From Lineus longissimus (lineage: Eukaryota; Nemertea; Pilidiophora; Heteronemertea; Lineidae), in NCBI RefSeq assembly GCF_910592395.1, contig NC_088324.1, forward strand, positions 1,364,001 to 1,428,000: 64,000 nucleotides of DNA, in the 5' to 3' direction. The first letter of the stretch is position 1; each line of letters starts with the position of its first letter. Shown here piece after piece: positions 24,601 through 34,417 of this stretch. A model generated the notes under the pieces. It saw only the letters and a program-made list of their open reading frames with translations, did no database searches and was not told the DNA's origin. The translations under genes and the position numbers were made by a program.

Positions 24601-27600
24601 AGATCGGTGGTCTACGTTGACCACCATGTTTTCATCACATCATTTTGATAGTATACGATCCTTAAGTTTCCTTCCAGTGATTATTTGGCATGTTTATCAA
24701 CTATGTTGGCACACCCTGTAAAATTGTCTCCATCATGTATCAGGTTACCATAACAACGCGTCATCTATTGTCACACGTGAGCGGGATCAGACACTATGAG
24801 ACGGCTGAAGAGATTCAGAAGAAGAAGCAAGAAAAGGAACGAGAGAAGAAAGAAGGCAAGAAGTTGGTCAAGAACGAGAATGAGTTAAAGATGAAGGAGT
24901 ATAATCTGAAAGAGAAATATGCGAGTGTGAAGGATGCCTTGATGATCTTTAAAGATGATGAGTTGATACATAAGCCAGGTGAGAGGAAAAATAATACAAA
25001 GTTTTTTGCAGTGCAATGTCTTTGCTCCTCACTCCTAGCTTTGAACTGAGGTAGCATGATGATGTGTCTTTGCTCCACACTCCTAGCTTTGAACTGAGGT
25101 GGCATGATGATGTGTCTTTGCTCCTCACTCCTAGCTTTGAACTGAGGTAGCATGATGATGTGTCTTTGCTCCTCACTCCTAGCTTTGAACTGAGGTAGCA
25201 TGATGATGTGTCTTTGCTCCTCACTCCTAGCTTTGTACTGAGGTAGCATGATGATGTGTCTTTGCTCCTCACTCCTAGCTTTGTACTGAGGTAGCGTGAT
25301 GATGTGTCTTTGCTCCTCACTCCTAGCTTTGAACTGAGGTAGCGTGATGATGTGTCTTTGCTCCTCACTCCTAGCTTTGAACTGAGGTAGCATGATGATG
25401 TGTCTTTGCTCTTCACTCCTAGCTTTGAACTGAGGTAGCATGATGATGTGTCTTTGCTCCTCACTCCTAGCTTTGAACTGAGGTAGCATGATGATGTGTC
25501 TTTGCTCCTCACTCCTAGCTTTGTACTGAGGTAGCATGATGATGTGTCTTTGCTCCTCACTCCTAGCTTTGAACTGAGGTAGCATGATGATGTGTCTTTG
25601 CTCCTCACTCCTAGCTTTGTACTGAGGTAGCATGATGATGTGTCTTTGCTCCTCACTCCTAGCTTTGTACTGAGGTAGCATGATGATGTGTCTTTGCTCC
25701 TCACTCCTAGCTTTGAACTGAGGTGGCATGATGATGTGTCTTTGCTCCTCACTCCTAGCTTTGAACTGAGGTAGCATGATGATGTGTCTTTGCTCCTCAC
25801 TCCTAGCTTTGAACTGAGGTAGCATGATGATGTGTCTTTGCTCCTCACTCCTAGCTTTGAACTGAGGTAGCATGATGATGTGTCTTTGCTCCTCACTCCT
25901 AGCTTTGAACTGAGGTAGCATGATGATGTGTCTTTGCTTCTCACTCCTAGCTTTGAACTGAGGTAGCATGATGATGTGTCTTTGCTCCTTACTCAAAATG
26001 TGTTTACCTTGGTTTTTGTGAAAAGATAATCAATTTGAGTTATAGAGGGTGGATCAATAAAAAGGTAATCCTGAAACAATGAGCTTTTATGTGATAATTA
26101 ATGATGCCATGAATATTTCATTGGATGTATGATAAAGAAGGAGCAAGGCCCTTTCCATTGATGTCTTCATATCACCCTTGCACCAACAGATGACTCCACA
26201 CCATTTTTGTCTTGAAAACGGCCTAGGTTTAAGCAGGTTTGAGATAGGACCTTCCAAACGAATGTCACCTCTCAATCCACCCTGTATTTCAATGGAGATA
26301 CCTTAGTCCCCTCTTTTTGCTGAACCTAGAGTCTCAGAATTTCAGTGTTGTTGATATGAGCGAGACTGTACAGTGTGTTTTGGCAGGGAGATATTGTATG
26401 ATGGAGGTGTTGATGTCAATATGAGTGAGACTGTACAGTGTGTTTTGGCAGGGAGATATTGTATGATGGAGGTGTTGATGTCAATATGAGTGAGACTGTA
26501 CAGTGTGTTTTGGCAGGGAGAGTGTGTTTTGGCAGGGAGATATTGTATGATGGAGGTGTTGATATCAATATGAGTGAGACTGTGCAGTGTGTTTTGGCAG
26601 GGAGATATTGTATGATGGAGGTGTTGATGTCAATATGAGTGAGACTGTACAGTGTGTTTTGGCAGGGAGATATTGTATGATGGAGGTGTTGATATCAATA
26701 TGAGTGAGACTGTACAGTGTGTTTTGGCAGGGAGATATTGTATGATGGAGGTGTTGATATCAATATGAGTGAGACTGTACAGTGTGTTTTGGCAGGGAGA
26801 TATTGTATGATGGAGGTGTTGATATCAATATGAGCGAGACTGTACAGTGTGTTTTGGCAGGGAGATATTGTGTGATGGAGGTGTTGATATCAATATGAGT
26901 GAGACTGTACAGTGTGTTTTGGCAGGGAGATATTGTATGATGGAGGTGTTGATATCAATATGAGCGAGACTGTACAGTGTGTTTTGGCAGGGAGATATTG
27001 TGTGATGGAGGTGTTGATATCAATATGAGTGAGACTGTACAGTGTGTTTTGGCAGGGAGATATTGTATGATGGAGGTGTTGATGTCAATATGAGTGAGAC
27101 TGTACAGTGTGTTTTGGCAGGGAGATATTGTATGATGGAGGTGTTGATGTCAATATGAGTGAGACTGTACAGTGTGTTTTGGCAGGGAGATATTGTATGA
27201 TGGAGGTGTTGATATCAATATGAGTGAGACTGTACAGTGTGTTTTGGCAGGGAGATATTGTATGATGGAGGTGTTGATATCAATATGAGCGAGACTGTAC
27301 AGTGTGTTTTGGCAGGGAGATATTGTATGATGGAGGTGTTGATATCAATATGAGTGAGACTGTACAGTGTGTTTTGGCAGGGAGATATTGTATGATGGAG
27401 GTGTTGATATCTATATGAGTGAGACTGTACAGTGTGTTTTGGCAGGGAGATATTGTATGATGGAGGTGGTGATATCAATATGAGTGAGACTGTACAGTGT
27501 GTTTTGGCTCACCTGTGACCCTTTGTCAAAGCGCGTCATCCGGCTTTAGACATGGGGGCATGTTTCTAAACCCCTTAAGCTACGGAAGTTAAACTTAGTA

Positions 27601-29608
27601 CACACATACCCCTGGGTGACCGCTACTTGGACACCAAATCGTAGCCCCTAATGATTTCCAGTTTGGCCAACAGGGGTCTTTTGAAAAAAACACAAGAAGT
27701 GTTATGTCTCCCGTAATAATGGTCACAGCTCGCTGACATTTTTAAGGCATACAGATTTTTGATTCGACCTATTTTTCAAGGTCACAGAGGTCAAATTGTG
27801 TTGTCGGCACCACCATTCGACAATAGTGGCACGTTGTGTTACCGCTTTAGCTACAGACCCCAAACTTTGTACAAATGAATCCTAAGGTAGGGGGAAATTA
27901 TGTGCCAAATTGCCGCCCAATACCAGTCCTCATTTGGCTACCAGGGGCGTTATGCGAAAACACAAAAAGTGTCATAACTCCTCTGATAATGGTCAAAGCT
28001 GGCTGAAATATTTAAAGTGTTATATAATATGGATGCTTGACTTGATAGTATTTTCAAGGTCACAGAGGTCAAAGTGTACCGTCAGGATCAACGTTCGGCA
28101 ATAATGGCACGTTTTGTATTCGCTACAGATCTTGTTACAAATGTACCCCTGAACCCACACATCAAAGATGATGTTGTCCATGGGTACATCTCTCTCCTTT
28201 GTGTCCTTGGACAACAGGTGAGCACATGGTCCCTGGACCATTTCATTGGAGACACATGTTTTGCTTGACGTGTTCATATGAATATGAGCTGGACTGTCTT
28301 TTTATTTCCAGGCACTGAGTTCCTCTACTCAACTCATGCTTGGACGCTTGTTAGTGCTGTGTTAGAGGGCGCCACTAAGAAGGAATTCCCGGACATGCTG
28401 CGTAGTTTATTCAAAGAGCTTGGCATGACGAGGACGTATCTAGATGAAAACGAGCCGCTGATTTATGGAAGATCAAGGCAAGTTGTTCTTCTCCAAATTT
28501 CAATGACTTCTTTCCAAAAGGGGGTCGTTCGTACCTTGCCCCTCCCCCTTTGGGGGTGCCAGTCTACATCTATTTTCGGAAGAAAATCTTTACCAGGCTT
28601 CACTGTAGTTTCTTCTGGTATAAGGTCACATCACAGCCCACTGCATCAAGGCTCAGGATGGTGGTAAATAATGTCTATGAAGGGTTAAAGTTGAAGGAGA
28701 ATGAATTCACAGAAGTTCCTCTGTAAATTTCTTTATGCTCCCTCTTCTAGTTATACCCTCTACATTGTTTTAAACCCTTACTGACCCCTGATTGAGGCTC
28801 AGAATTCAATTCGTTTGCCCACATGACCCAGTATTCAAGCACTTACCGTGTTGATGCAGAAGCTCATCATGGTATACATGATATGTATGCAAGTGCTGCA
28901 CGCAATCATTACCAAGATTGTCTCCTTTCACTTTTATCTCCAAAAGCTCGCGAATAAAGCCTACATTAAACGTTTTCAATAATGAACTGATTGTCTTTTT
29001 TCAGGTTTTATGAAAGGAACAATAAAGGTAAAATAATGAATACACCATACGTGGACAACTCTTACAAGTGGGCTGGAGGTGGATTACTTTCAACTGTTGG
29101 AGACTTGTTAAAGTTTGGCAATGTTATTTTATACAGTTACCAATGGCATCCAAACAACTTTTTTTCTGAGCGGTCTACCGGAATTCATATGTCTAATAAA
29201 TCAGAGGAGTTGGTTGTAAATCATGAAAAAGACATAATCAAAGCAAAAGGCCTTCCAGGATATTTAAGTCGGCAGACTATAGTAAAGACTTGGGACGTGA
29301 ATGAGAAGGCCAAGTGCTCATGGGATAAGAATGGTCACTTTGCTTTAGGCTGGGCTGTTGTTCCTGAGAAGAAGACGAATGGTTGTTGTCAGGAGCAGCG
29401 TTTCTATATCTCACATACAGGTGGAGCTGTTGGTGCTTCCAGTGCCTTGGTTATCCTTCCACGTGAGGGTGAAGGCAGTCAAACAGTGCCCCCTAGTGGT
29501 GTGGTTGTTGGTATAATAACAAATCTGAGTAGTGTTGGACTTGCTAAGGTTGCCATGGAGATAGCTGCTTTATTTGAAGATGTTCCCATGCCGATTCAAG
29601 GCAAGTAA
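21319..29608 (+). CDS. LACTB: Serine beta-lactamase-like protein LACTB, mitochondrial (five exons, complete)
   Basis: Exons 21319-21627, 23681-23938, 24744-24978, 28312-28477 and 29005-29608 join in frame to 1572 bp (523 residues; human LACTB is about 547). The N-terminus is rich in Arg, Lys and Ser, like a mitochondrial presequence, with a hydrophobic segment at about residues 48-67. The penicillin-binding-protein/class C beta-lactamase motifs are in order: S-I-S-K (catalytic Ser ~148, Lys ~151), Y-S-T (~273) and H-T-G-G (~460), the last being LACTB's counterpart of KTG. ITTRHLLSHVSGIRHYE, NTPYVDNSYKWAGGG and HTGGAVGASS match the family closely. A Lys/Glu-rich insert (~205-245) sits where vertebrate LACTB also has a charged insert. 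The family forms filaments in the mitochondrial intermembrane space and is linked to phosphatidylserine/lipid metabolism. The start is the first Met of the presequence. Confidence 0.93.
21909..22056. mobile_element. 148-bp foldback MITE in LACTB intron 1
   Basis: The arm 21909-21940 (gattcatgtacttgattggg, then aacaacgtttac) is matched in reverse complement at 22025-22056 with one or two changes. A second palindrome around 'cgtcacgtcacgatgcattg' lies inside. The whole stretch would fold into one hairpin. Confidence 0.7.
22430..23080. repeat. 59-bp minisatellite in LACTB intron 1
   Basis: At least five regular 59-bp units (gagtcacatggtgtctcag start at 22802, 22861, 22920, 22979 and 23038) are preceded by ~370 bp of increasingly irregular 'ggtgtctcagatcggaggt' repeats. 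The gradient from degenerate to homogeneous units suggests expansion at the right end. Confidence 0.85.
23681..23938 (+). CDS. LACTB: LACTB exon 2 (SxxK active-site exon)
   Basis: 86 codons, acceptor attctttcag and donor GTAACC, phase 0 at both ends. It begins DEVGAPGIVVGVCVDG and contains MRIASISKVITM with the catalytic serine and lysine. Confidence 0.9.
24744..24978 (+). CDS. LACTB: LACTB exon 3
   Basis: 235 bp, acceptor gtatcag and donor GTGAGA, phase 0 to phase 1. It carries VTITTRHLLSHVSGIRHYE, then the Lys/Glu-rich insert, and ends IHKPG. Confidence 0.9.
25018..25993. repeat. 48-bp minisatellite in LACTB intron 3
   Basis: About 20 tandem copies of a 48-bp unit containing 'gtctttgctcctcactccta' and 'gctttgaactgaggtagcat'. 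Variation between units is low (gaactg/gtactg, gtagc/gtggc, catga/cgtga). It starts 40 bp after the exon 3 donor. Because 48 is a multiple of three, long antisense ORFs run through it; they are artefacts of the repeat. Confidence 0.95.
26350..27508. repeat. 65-bp minisatellite in LACTB intron 3
   Basis: About 17-18 copies of a 65-bp unit containing 'gagactgtacagtgtgtttt' and 'ggcagggagatattgtatga'. One unit near 26517-26540 has an extra partial repeat of 'agtgtgttttggcagggag'. Alternating variants (gatgtc/gatatc, gagtgag/gagcgag) show higher-order shuffling. Confidence 0.95.
27540..28165. repeat. Two diverged ~280-bp direct repeats in LACTB intron 3
   Basis: The words 'tttcaaggtcacagaggtcaaa', 'aatagtggcacgtt' and 'aatgatttccag/aataccagtcc..tttggc' recur with a spacing of about 280 bp (27769 and 28049). 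The copies are diverged, so the duplication is older than the minisatellites beside it. Confidence 0.6.
28312..28477 (+). CDS. LACTB: LACTB exon 4 (YST motif; GC donor)
   Basis: 166 bp, acceptor tttatttccag, phase 1 to phase 2. It encodes GTEFLYSTHAWTLVSAVLEG through ENEPLIYGRS. The donor reads AAG|GCAAGT. The reading frame into exon 5 (AG+G, then FYERNN) works only if the intron starts with GC, so this is a GC-AG intron. Confidence 0.9.
29005..29608 (+). CDS. LACTB: LACTB exon 5 (HTGG motif, stop)
   Basis: Acceptor tttttcag. The exon carries NTPYVDNSYKWAGGG, LSTVGDLLKFGN, ISHTGGAVGASS and SVGLAKVAMEIAALFED and ends PIQGK with TAA at 29606-29608. The sequence just before the stop (CAAGGCAAGTAA) also resembles a GC donor, but the protein already reaches the family's usual C-terminus here. 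Confidence 0.9.
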
Positions 29609-29684
29609 CTTCTTCCATGCCAATTCTCCTCCAAACTGACCGCATACTCAGCCAGGTGGATCACGGTCGGCTTCTCACTCATGC

Positions 29685-30130
29685 GGTATTCAAAGATGGT
29701 GGTGTTACCTCTCTGCTGGAGGTATCTGATGATCAGGGAGCGACTTGATGTTATATCAGAACTGGAAAAACCATGTTAAAGGCTTGTGTTAGTTGATATA
29801 GAAGGTATTCATAGATGGTGATGTTACCTCTCTGCTGGAGGTATCTGATGATCAGGGAGCGACTTGATGTTATATCAGAACTGGAAAAACCATGTTAAAG
29901 GCTTGTGTTAGTTGATATAGAAGGTATTCATAGATGGTGATGTTACCTCCCTGCTGGAGGTATCTGATGATCAGGGAGCGACTTGATGTTATATCAGAAC
30001 TGGAAAAACCATGTTAAACGCTTGTGTTAGTTGATATAGAAGGTATTCATAGATGGTGATGTTACCTCTCTGCTGGAGGTATCTGATGATCGGGGAGCGA
30101 CGTGATGTTATATCAGAACTGGAAAAACAA
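29685..30130. repeat. 119-bp minisatellite downstream of LACTB
   Basis: Nearly four copies of a 119-bp unit containing 'gttacctctctgctggaggt' (29698, 29817, 29936 and 30055). It lies 77 bp after the LACTB stop, probably in its 3' UTR or flank. Confidence 0.93.
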
Positions 30131-30167
30131 TTCAGAACTTGTGTTGGTTGGTAGTCAATAGGATATG

Positions 30168-30345
30168 CAGTATAACCTCTCTATTAAGGACAACCTAGGG
30201 ACTGACAAGTTCTGTCCCTAATAAAGAGGTGTCCTGATTAGAGAGCTCAAATTGAATGGAAACACCCAATTTGGGACCAAAACTAGTGACTTTGATATAG
30301 AGGGTGTCCTTAATGGAGAGGTGTCCGCTATGGGAAGTTCTACTG
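30168..30345. mobile_element. Mariner-type MITE
   Basis: The ends CAGTATAACCTCTCTATTAA (left) and CAGTAGAACTTCCCATAGC (right, reverse complement) bracket 178 bp with internal 'aggtgtcc' words. TA follows the right end. This end type is common for Tc1/mariner-derived MITEs. An AATAAA at 30220 inside it is the nearest poly(A) signal to LACTB. Confidence 0.55.
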
Positions 30346-30893
30346 TATGTGACCCATCACAGCAAAACCTGGTGCAGGTCTCACAGAAGATGAGCCTAAA
30401 TGACACCAGGAAGAAATTGATGTGCTCAGATTTTACGACAGGTAGACAACAGAGAAATGAACTCCGTCTCAACCTGCCAAACTCAGAGCGATATGCGCCT
30501 GGTATTGACGTGATGGGCCACATATGTATAAACACAAACAGCCTGATCCCAGTGCCAATTTCTTTTCAACTCATGGCATTTTTGAATGAAAATGACCTCT
30601 GTGACCAAGTACATCTATACTATAATGCGCGTTGTGGCCGCTATTTAGGAGGTAATTTTTGTTTCAAAATTGGGCCTTGGAAATGCGTCGAATTCTTGCA
30701 ACCTTTGACTTCGTAGGTCTGGATCATACGTAAGAGTGTCACTGAGGGTGTCATACGTCGAATATCTTCGTGGTTTTAGAATAAATAACAACTTTTCAGA
30801 GAGCACGTCGACTGGAGAGCTCCGCTCATTCTCAAAAGCATACACAAACTTCACGCATATTCTCCCTGCCACATCAGTATTAGCTTCCAGCAC
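30346..30893. other. Interval without recognised genes
   Basis: Open frames are present on both strands, but none has splice borders, conserved motifs or homology that I recognise. Confidence 0.35.
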
Positions 30894-30988
30894 GGGTGTC
30901 TACAAAACCAAGACCCAAGACCCAAGACCTACAAAACCAAGACCCCAATCTACAAAACCAAGACCTACAAAACCAAGACCCCCACCTA
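30894..30988. repeat. 'tacaaaaccaagacc' minisatellite, left block
   Basis: Tandem units of 'ctacaaaaccaagaccc' and 'caagacc' lie directly left of the 2.9-kb transposon and resume directly right of it (33899-33972). A 48-bp segment here (30894-30941) recurs identically at 34370-34417, and an inverted block lies at 34280-34365. Confidence 0.85.
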
Positions 30989-33898
30989 CACTCCAAAAAT
31001 TAAATGGTGAAAACTAACTATTAATAGTTAAATGGTAACTACTTTGGGGCTTAGTATTGCACCGACTGATAAGTGGTTAGTTTAACTATTTCAAAATAGT
31101 TAATAAAATAACTACCATAAGTAGTTGATTTTTAACCATTTTATAGTTTCAATTTTAACCATTTTGATAGTGATCCTTACTACTTTATCCATCCACATTA
31201 ACTATTATGTACTTGTGGCTCCCTTTTTGGCGGATGGGCTAGTTAGGGTCATAATGAGGAAATCCGGGCTGTAACTGCTACTGTTTCTCTCAAGCCGACA
31301 CCTGTTCGTCTACTTGAGATCGGCAGCAAGGAGGCCCGGATTTCCTCATTATGAGGGGTCCAAAATAACCAGTATTTTGGACAGTGTGAGAACAATAAGT
31401 GATAGAACTAATGTCCAAAGAGCCTTTTGAAAGTGCATTTGCTACATATTGCCAGGGTCACAGATCCCATCATTGGGTTGTAGTTCTTACAGGAGATAGC
31501 GTCCTACAACTAATTCTCAAAGAGATCAAGACTTATTGTACGGCGTTATCCTCTTTAAGCTAGGGTACACAACACGTATACTAAGTACTAGTAATTAATG
31601 ACAACAGGCCAGCCAGTCAATACTGACATGCTTCCATAGAGTAATTCTTGGTTTGATCAGGATTCAATTCTACAAAAAAAAGAATAAAAACCTAGGTCAC
31701 CATCACCTCCCACAAAATGGACAAAAAAAACGTTGTAGTCCAAAAGCACCACCCCTTCTCAGCGGCCTACATGTAATGGAATGGTTTGCAGTTTTTGGAG
31801 TATTTTCAACATCCTGTGCAAATTTTATTGTAGCACTAGCAGCCAATTTAGAATCAATAAAACAAATTTTGGAACAAAAAGATTTATCAACCACAATCAT
31901 TCAACAACCACTGCTGCGCACTATCGCTAGCCATTAATCTTGGTACATCCTGTTGTGAGACTTTTCAATACTATCAATACTACCAATTATGACCCCTCCC
32001 TACTTTCGTCAAAATTATAGAATTAACCCTAACCCTAAGCATTATAGAATTTCCATCTATCTAGACTTACCACTCTTGTTAATGCAGGCAAGCATTGTGT
32101 TGCAAAAGGAAAGGATCATGGGGAGACCCTACTGAGATCCGATATATCAATTCGATAATGTACCAGGTACTGTTATTCACTGTAATCTACAAGAGTACTC
32201 AATTTCGACCCGGCCATTTCATTCGATAATAACCAGTTAAAAATACAGAGTTGGTAGATAATCATAAAGACATTTAGTAGAGGACAGGAAGGATCCAAGA
32301 AAGCATCCACAGAACGAACTTCTCTTTCCAAATACATAAAATTAAATAAGCTACACTACTGAACACTGACTGGACCTGGTGGTCCTGGATGATCATATGT
32401 CTCAGGCAAACTGCACTGCAAAACTTACAACTATCAATAAGACTGCAGACAATTCAGACACTGACCCATCCAGAATGCCAGATCAAAACGTCCAGATTGA
32501 ATGAACAGTCTCACGACGAGTGACCAGTCAGACCAGTAGGCCTTCTGGTCTCGGCAGTGGATTTCGACTGAATTCAGTGTGGACATTTCAAAGCCTTTAG
32601 GCCTATGGTGGCCAGGCTTCACCACTAACAGGGCTATAATGTACATTGCATGTAGGGCCTAGCATGCTAGGCCCTACATGTACATATGTACATGTAGCCT
32701 ATACACTGTAGGTGGTGGGTCAGTGCATGCAAATCATGAATGAATGAATCATCATCTGTTCTGAATGAAGCGTCTGTGTCCGAAGCATTTTTCAGCAAGA
32801 CATTTCACGCAATATGCGTGAATTTGACACTCTGCTATAATGAGACAACAATTTCTGCTCGCAAGTATTTGGAAAAGGAACATTTGGCAGAATGGGGTCG
32901 AAATCGATCGCATTTTAGATCAGTATAAAACGTCAACAGTCCCGGCGACTTCCGCCATCGATTTTGAGCTCGATCCGAGTGCACCCTCTCGGAAATACTT
33001 CACACTTGCGTCAACTTTTTCGGCGGGAATATTCAAACTAACGAGTATCTCATTAAATGCATGTAATGCGCGAATGCTCTACTAATACTTCGGAACAAAT
33101 TTTCAATAATGTTCATATAAAATTTAGCACTAAAATCGAATAAAACTGTTTGAAACTGTTCTTAAATCGAGAGTGCGACACTTTGCTTCATGGCGCGCAT
33201 CGTATTATCACAAGAGCGCTGACGGGCGCGCACTTTCGCGGGCCTTTTTAAGTTGTCTTTTACTTATCACATCGCCTACAAACTTCTTCTTTTTCCAGTT
33301 TAGTGCATTCTTCATTAATAGAGTAGCCTACAGGCCTATCGAACTGGTGATAAAAATGTTTTGTGCATGCGTCGTGAGAACTGAAGAAAAAAGAGAACTA
33401 AAAACAGGTTTCGAATGGTGCGCGTTTTCTTTTTTGCCTTAGGCCTTTACAAAATTGTCAAAAAAAATGTCTTTTGTGCTGTCGGAAACATGAAAAAAAG
33501 AATATCTACAAAAGCTATATCTTACCCTTGAACACTTTAACCAGTTCTCCCATCCCCCATGAGGCCAACGTTTCCTCGACGTCCATTTCAAAGATCAGCG
33601 AAAACGAAGTTTGGCTTTTGAAGCGGGTTAAAAATGGCGGCGATCGACGCTGGACGTCTGCTGTCTGGGGGCGCATTCTGATTGGTCGAAGCTTACTACT
33701 TCAAGTGGTTAATTCACAAAATCAGTGATTCTGATTGGTCGGCTGATTTTACTACTTGAAATGGTAAAAAAGTATTCATGCTGTTTGGATTTCAAGTAGT
33801 TACTCTAACTATGAAAATAGTTATGTTAACTACTTATTGGTAAACGTATCGTTAACAACTTCAAATGGTAAATGATTTACTATTTAATTTTTGGAGTG
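30989..33898. mobile_element. 2.9-kb terminal-inverted-repeat DNA transposon
   Basis: The ends are CACTCCAAAAATTAAATGGT and, in reverse complement, CACTCCAAAAATTAAATAGT. They are flanked by TA (30987-30988 and 33899-33900), and removing the element restores the minisatellite. Subterminal regions are full of short aactac/gtagtt words in both orientations. CACT ends with a 2-bp duplication recall CACTA/EnSpm-like elements, though TA duplications occur in other classes too. An internal ORF at 31653-31937 is not recognisable as a transposase, so the copy looks non-autonomous. It contains a nested hairpin (31249-31354). Confidence 0.82.
31249..31354. repeat. Hairpin nested in the 2.9-kb transposon
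   Basis: The 21-bp arm tcataatgaggaaatccggg(c) at 31249-31269 is perfectly reverse-complemented at 31334-31354, with a 64-bp loop. It is probably a small foldback element. Confidence 0.7.
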
Positions 33899-33972
33899 TA
33901 CAAAACCAAGACCTACAAAACCAAGACCCCCCATCTACAAAACCAAGACCTACAAAACCAAGACCCCATCTA
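33899..33972. repeat. 'tacaaaaccaagacc' minisatellite, right block
   Basis: Continuation of the minisatellite after the transposon, with the same unit and strand sense as the left block. Confidence 0.85.
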
Positions 33973-34279
33973 CATCTCTCCTTTTTTCAGCAGGAAGTTG
34001 CAATTTATCAATAAAACAGAAGCTCCTATATAAACAAGCTCTTTGATGCTTTGTACTCAGATTCTGTTCAGAACATTTAACACTGGTTAAGCTTTTCCAA
34101 GAAAATAAGGATCTCGGGGTAAGGATATAATACAAAAGCTAAAATACCTTAAATAGTCCTCTCGAGGGTATTCGTGATAATATAGCCTAGCTTTCTAAAG
34201 GGTTAGGGTGAATGAAAAAAAAGAACAATGTAATTACTTCTTGGGCAGGTACTATGGTACTAGGTACTAGTTTGGAGTA

Positions 34280-34417
34280 GGTTTGTTGATGGGTCTTGGT
34301 TTTGTAGATCTTGGTTTTGTAGGTGGGGGGTCTTGGTTTTGTAGGTCTTGGTTTTGTAGACACCCGTGTGGGTGTCTACAAAACCAAGACCCAAGACCCA
34401 AGACCTACAAAACCAAG
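34280..34417. repeat. Inverted minisatellite block with a perfect 22-bp hairpin
   Basis: The minisatellite appears inverted ('ggtcttggttttgtag') up to 34365. After a 4-base loop (gtgt, 34366-34369) it returns in direct sense at 34370-34391, giving a perfect 22-bp stem. The segment 34370-34417 is identical to 30894-30941. Confidence 0.88.

Noticed and set aside
24815-25996. 393- and 331-codon minus-strand ORFs with a perfectly repetitive peptide
   Set aside because: They are the 48-bp minisatellite read in two frames. Unit length is a multiple of three, so any stop-free unit gives a long ORF. The array lies in a LACTB intron.
27215-27478. Repetitive minus-strand ORF (ISLPKHTVQSHSY repeats)
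   Set aside because: Reading of the 65-bp minisatellite. The frame changes with each unit, so it is not a conserved protein.
25018-27508. CRISPR-like array
   Set aside because: The units abut directly with no unique spacers, and the context is a eukaryotic intron; these are minisatellites.
30252-30716. 154-codon plus-strand ORF
   Set aside because: It starts inside a MITE, has no recognisable domain, and overlaps equally long frames on the other strand.
31653-31937. ORF inside the 2.9-kb transposon as a transposase
   Set aside because: 95 codons with no catalytic DDE/D pattern or DNA-binding motif visible. I could not support a function.
32019-32040. Interstitial telomere repeat (taaccctaaccctaag)
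   Set aside because: Only about two TTAGGG-type units, which is too short to mean anything.
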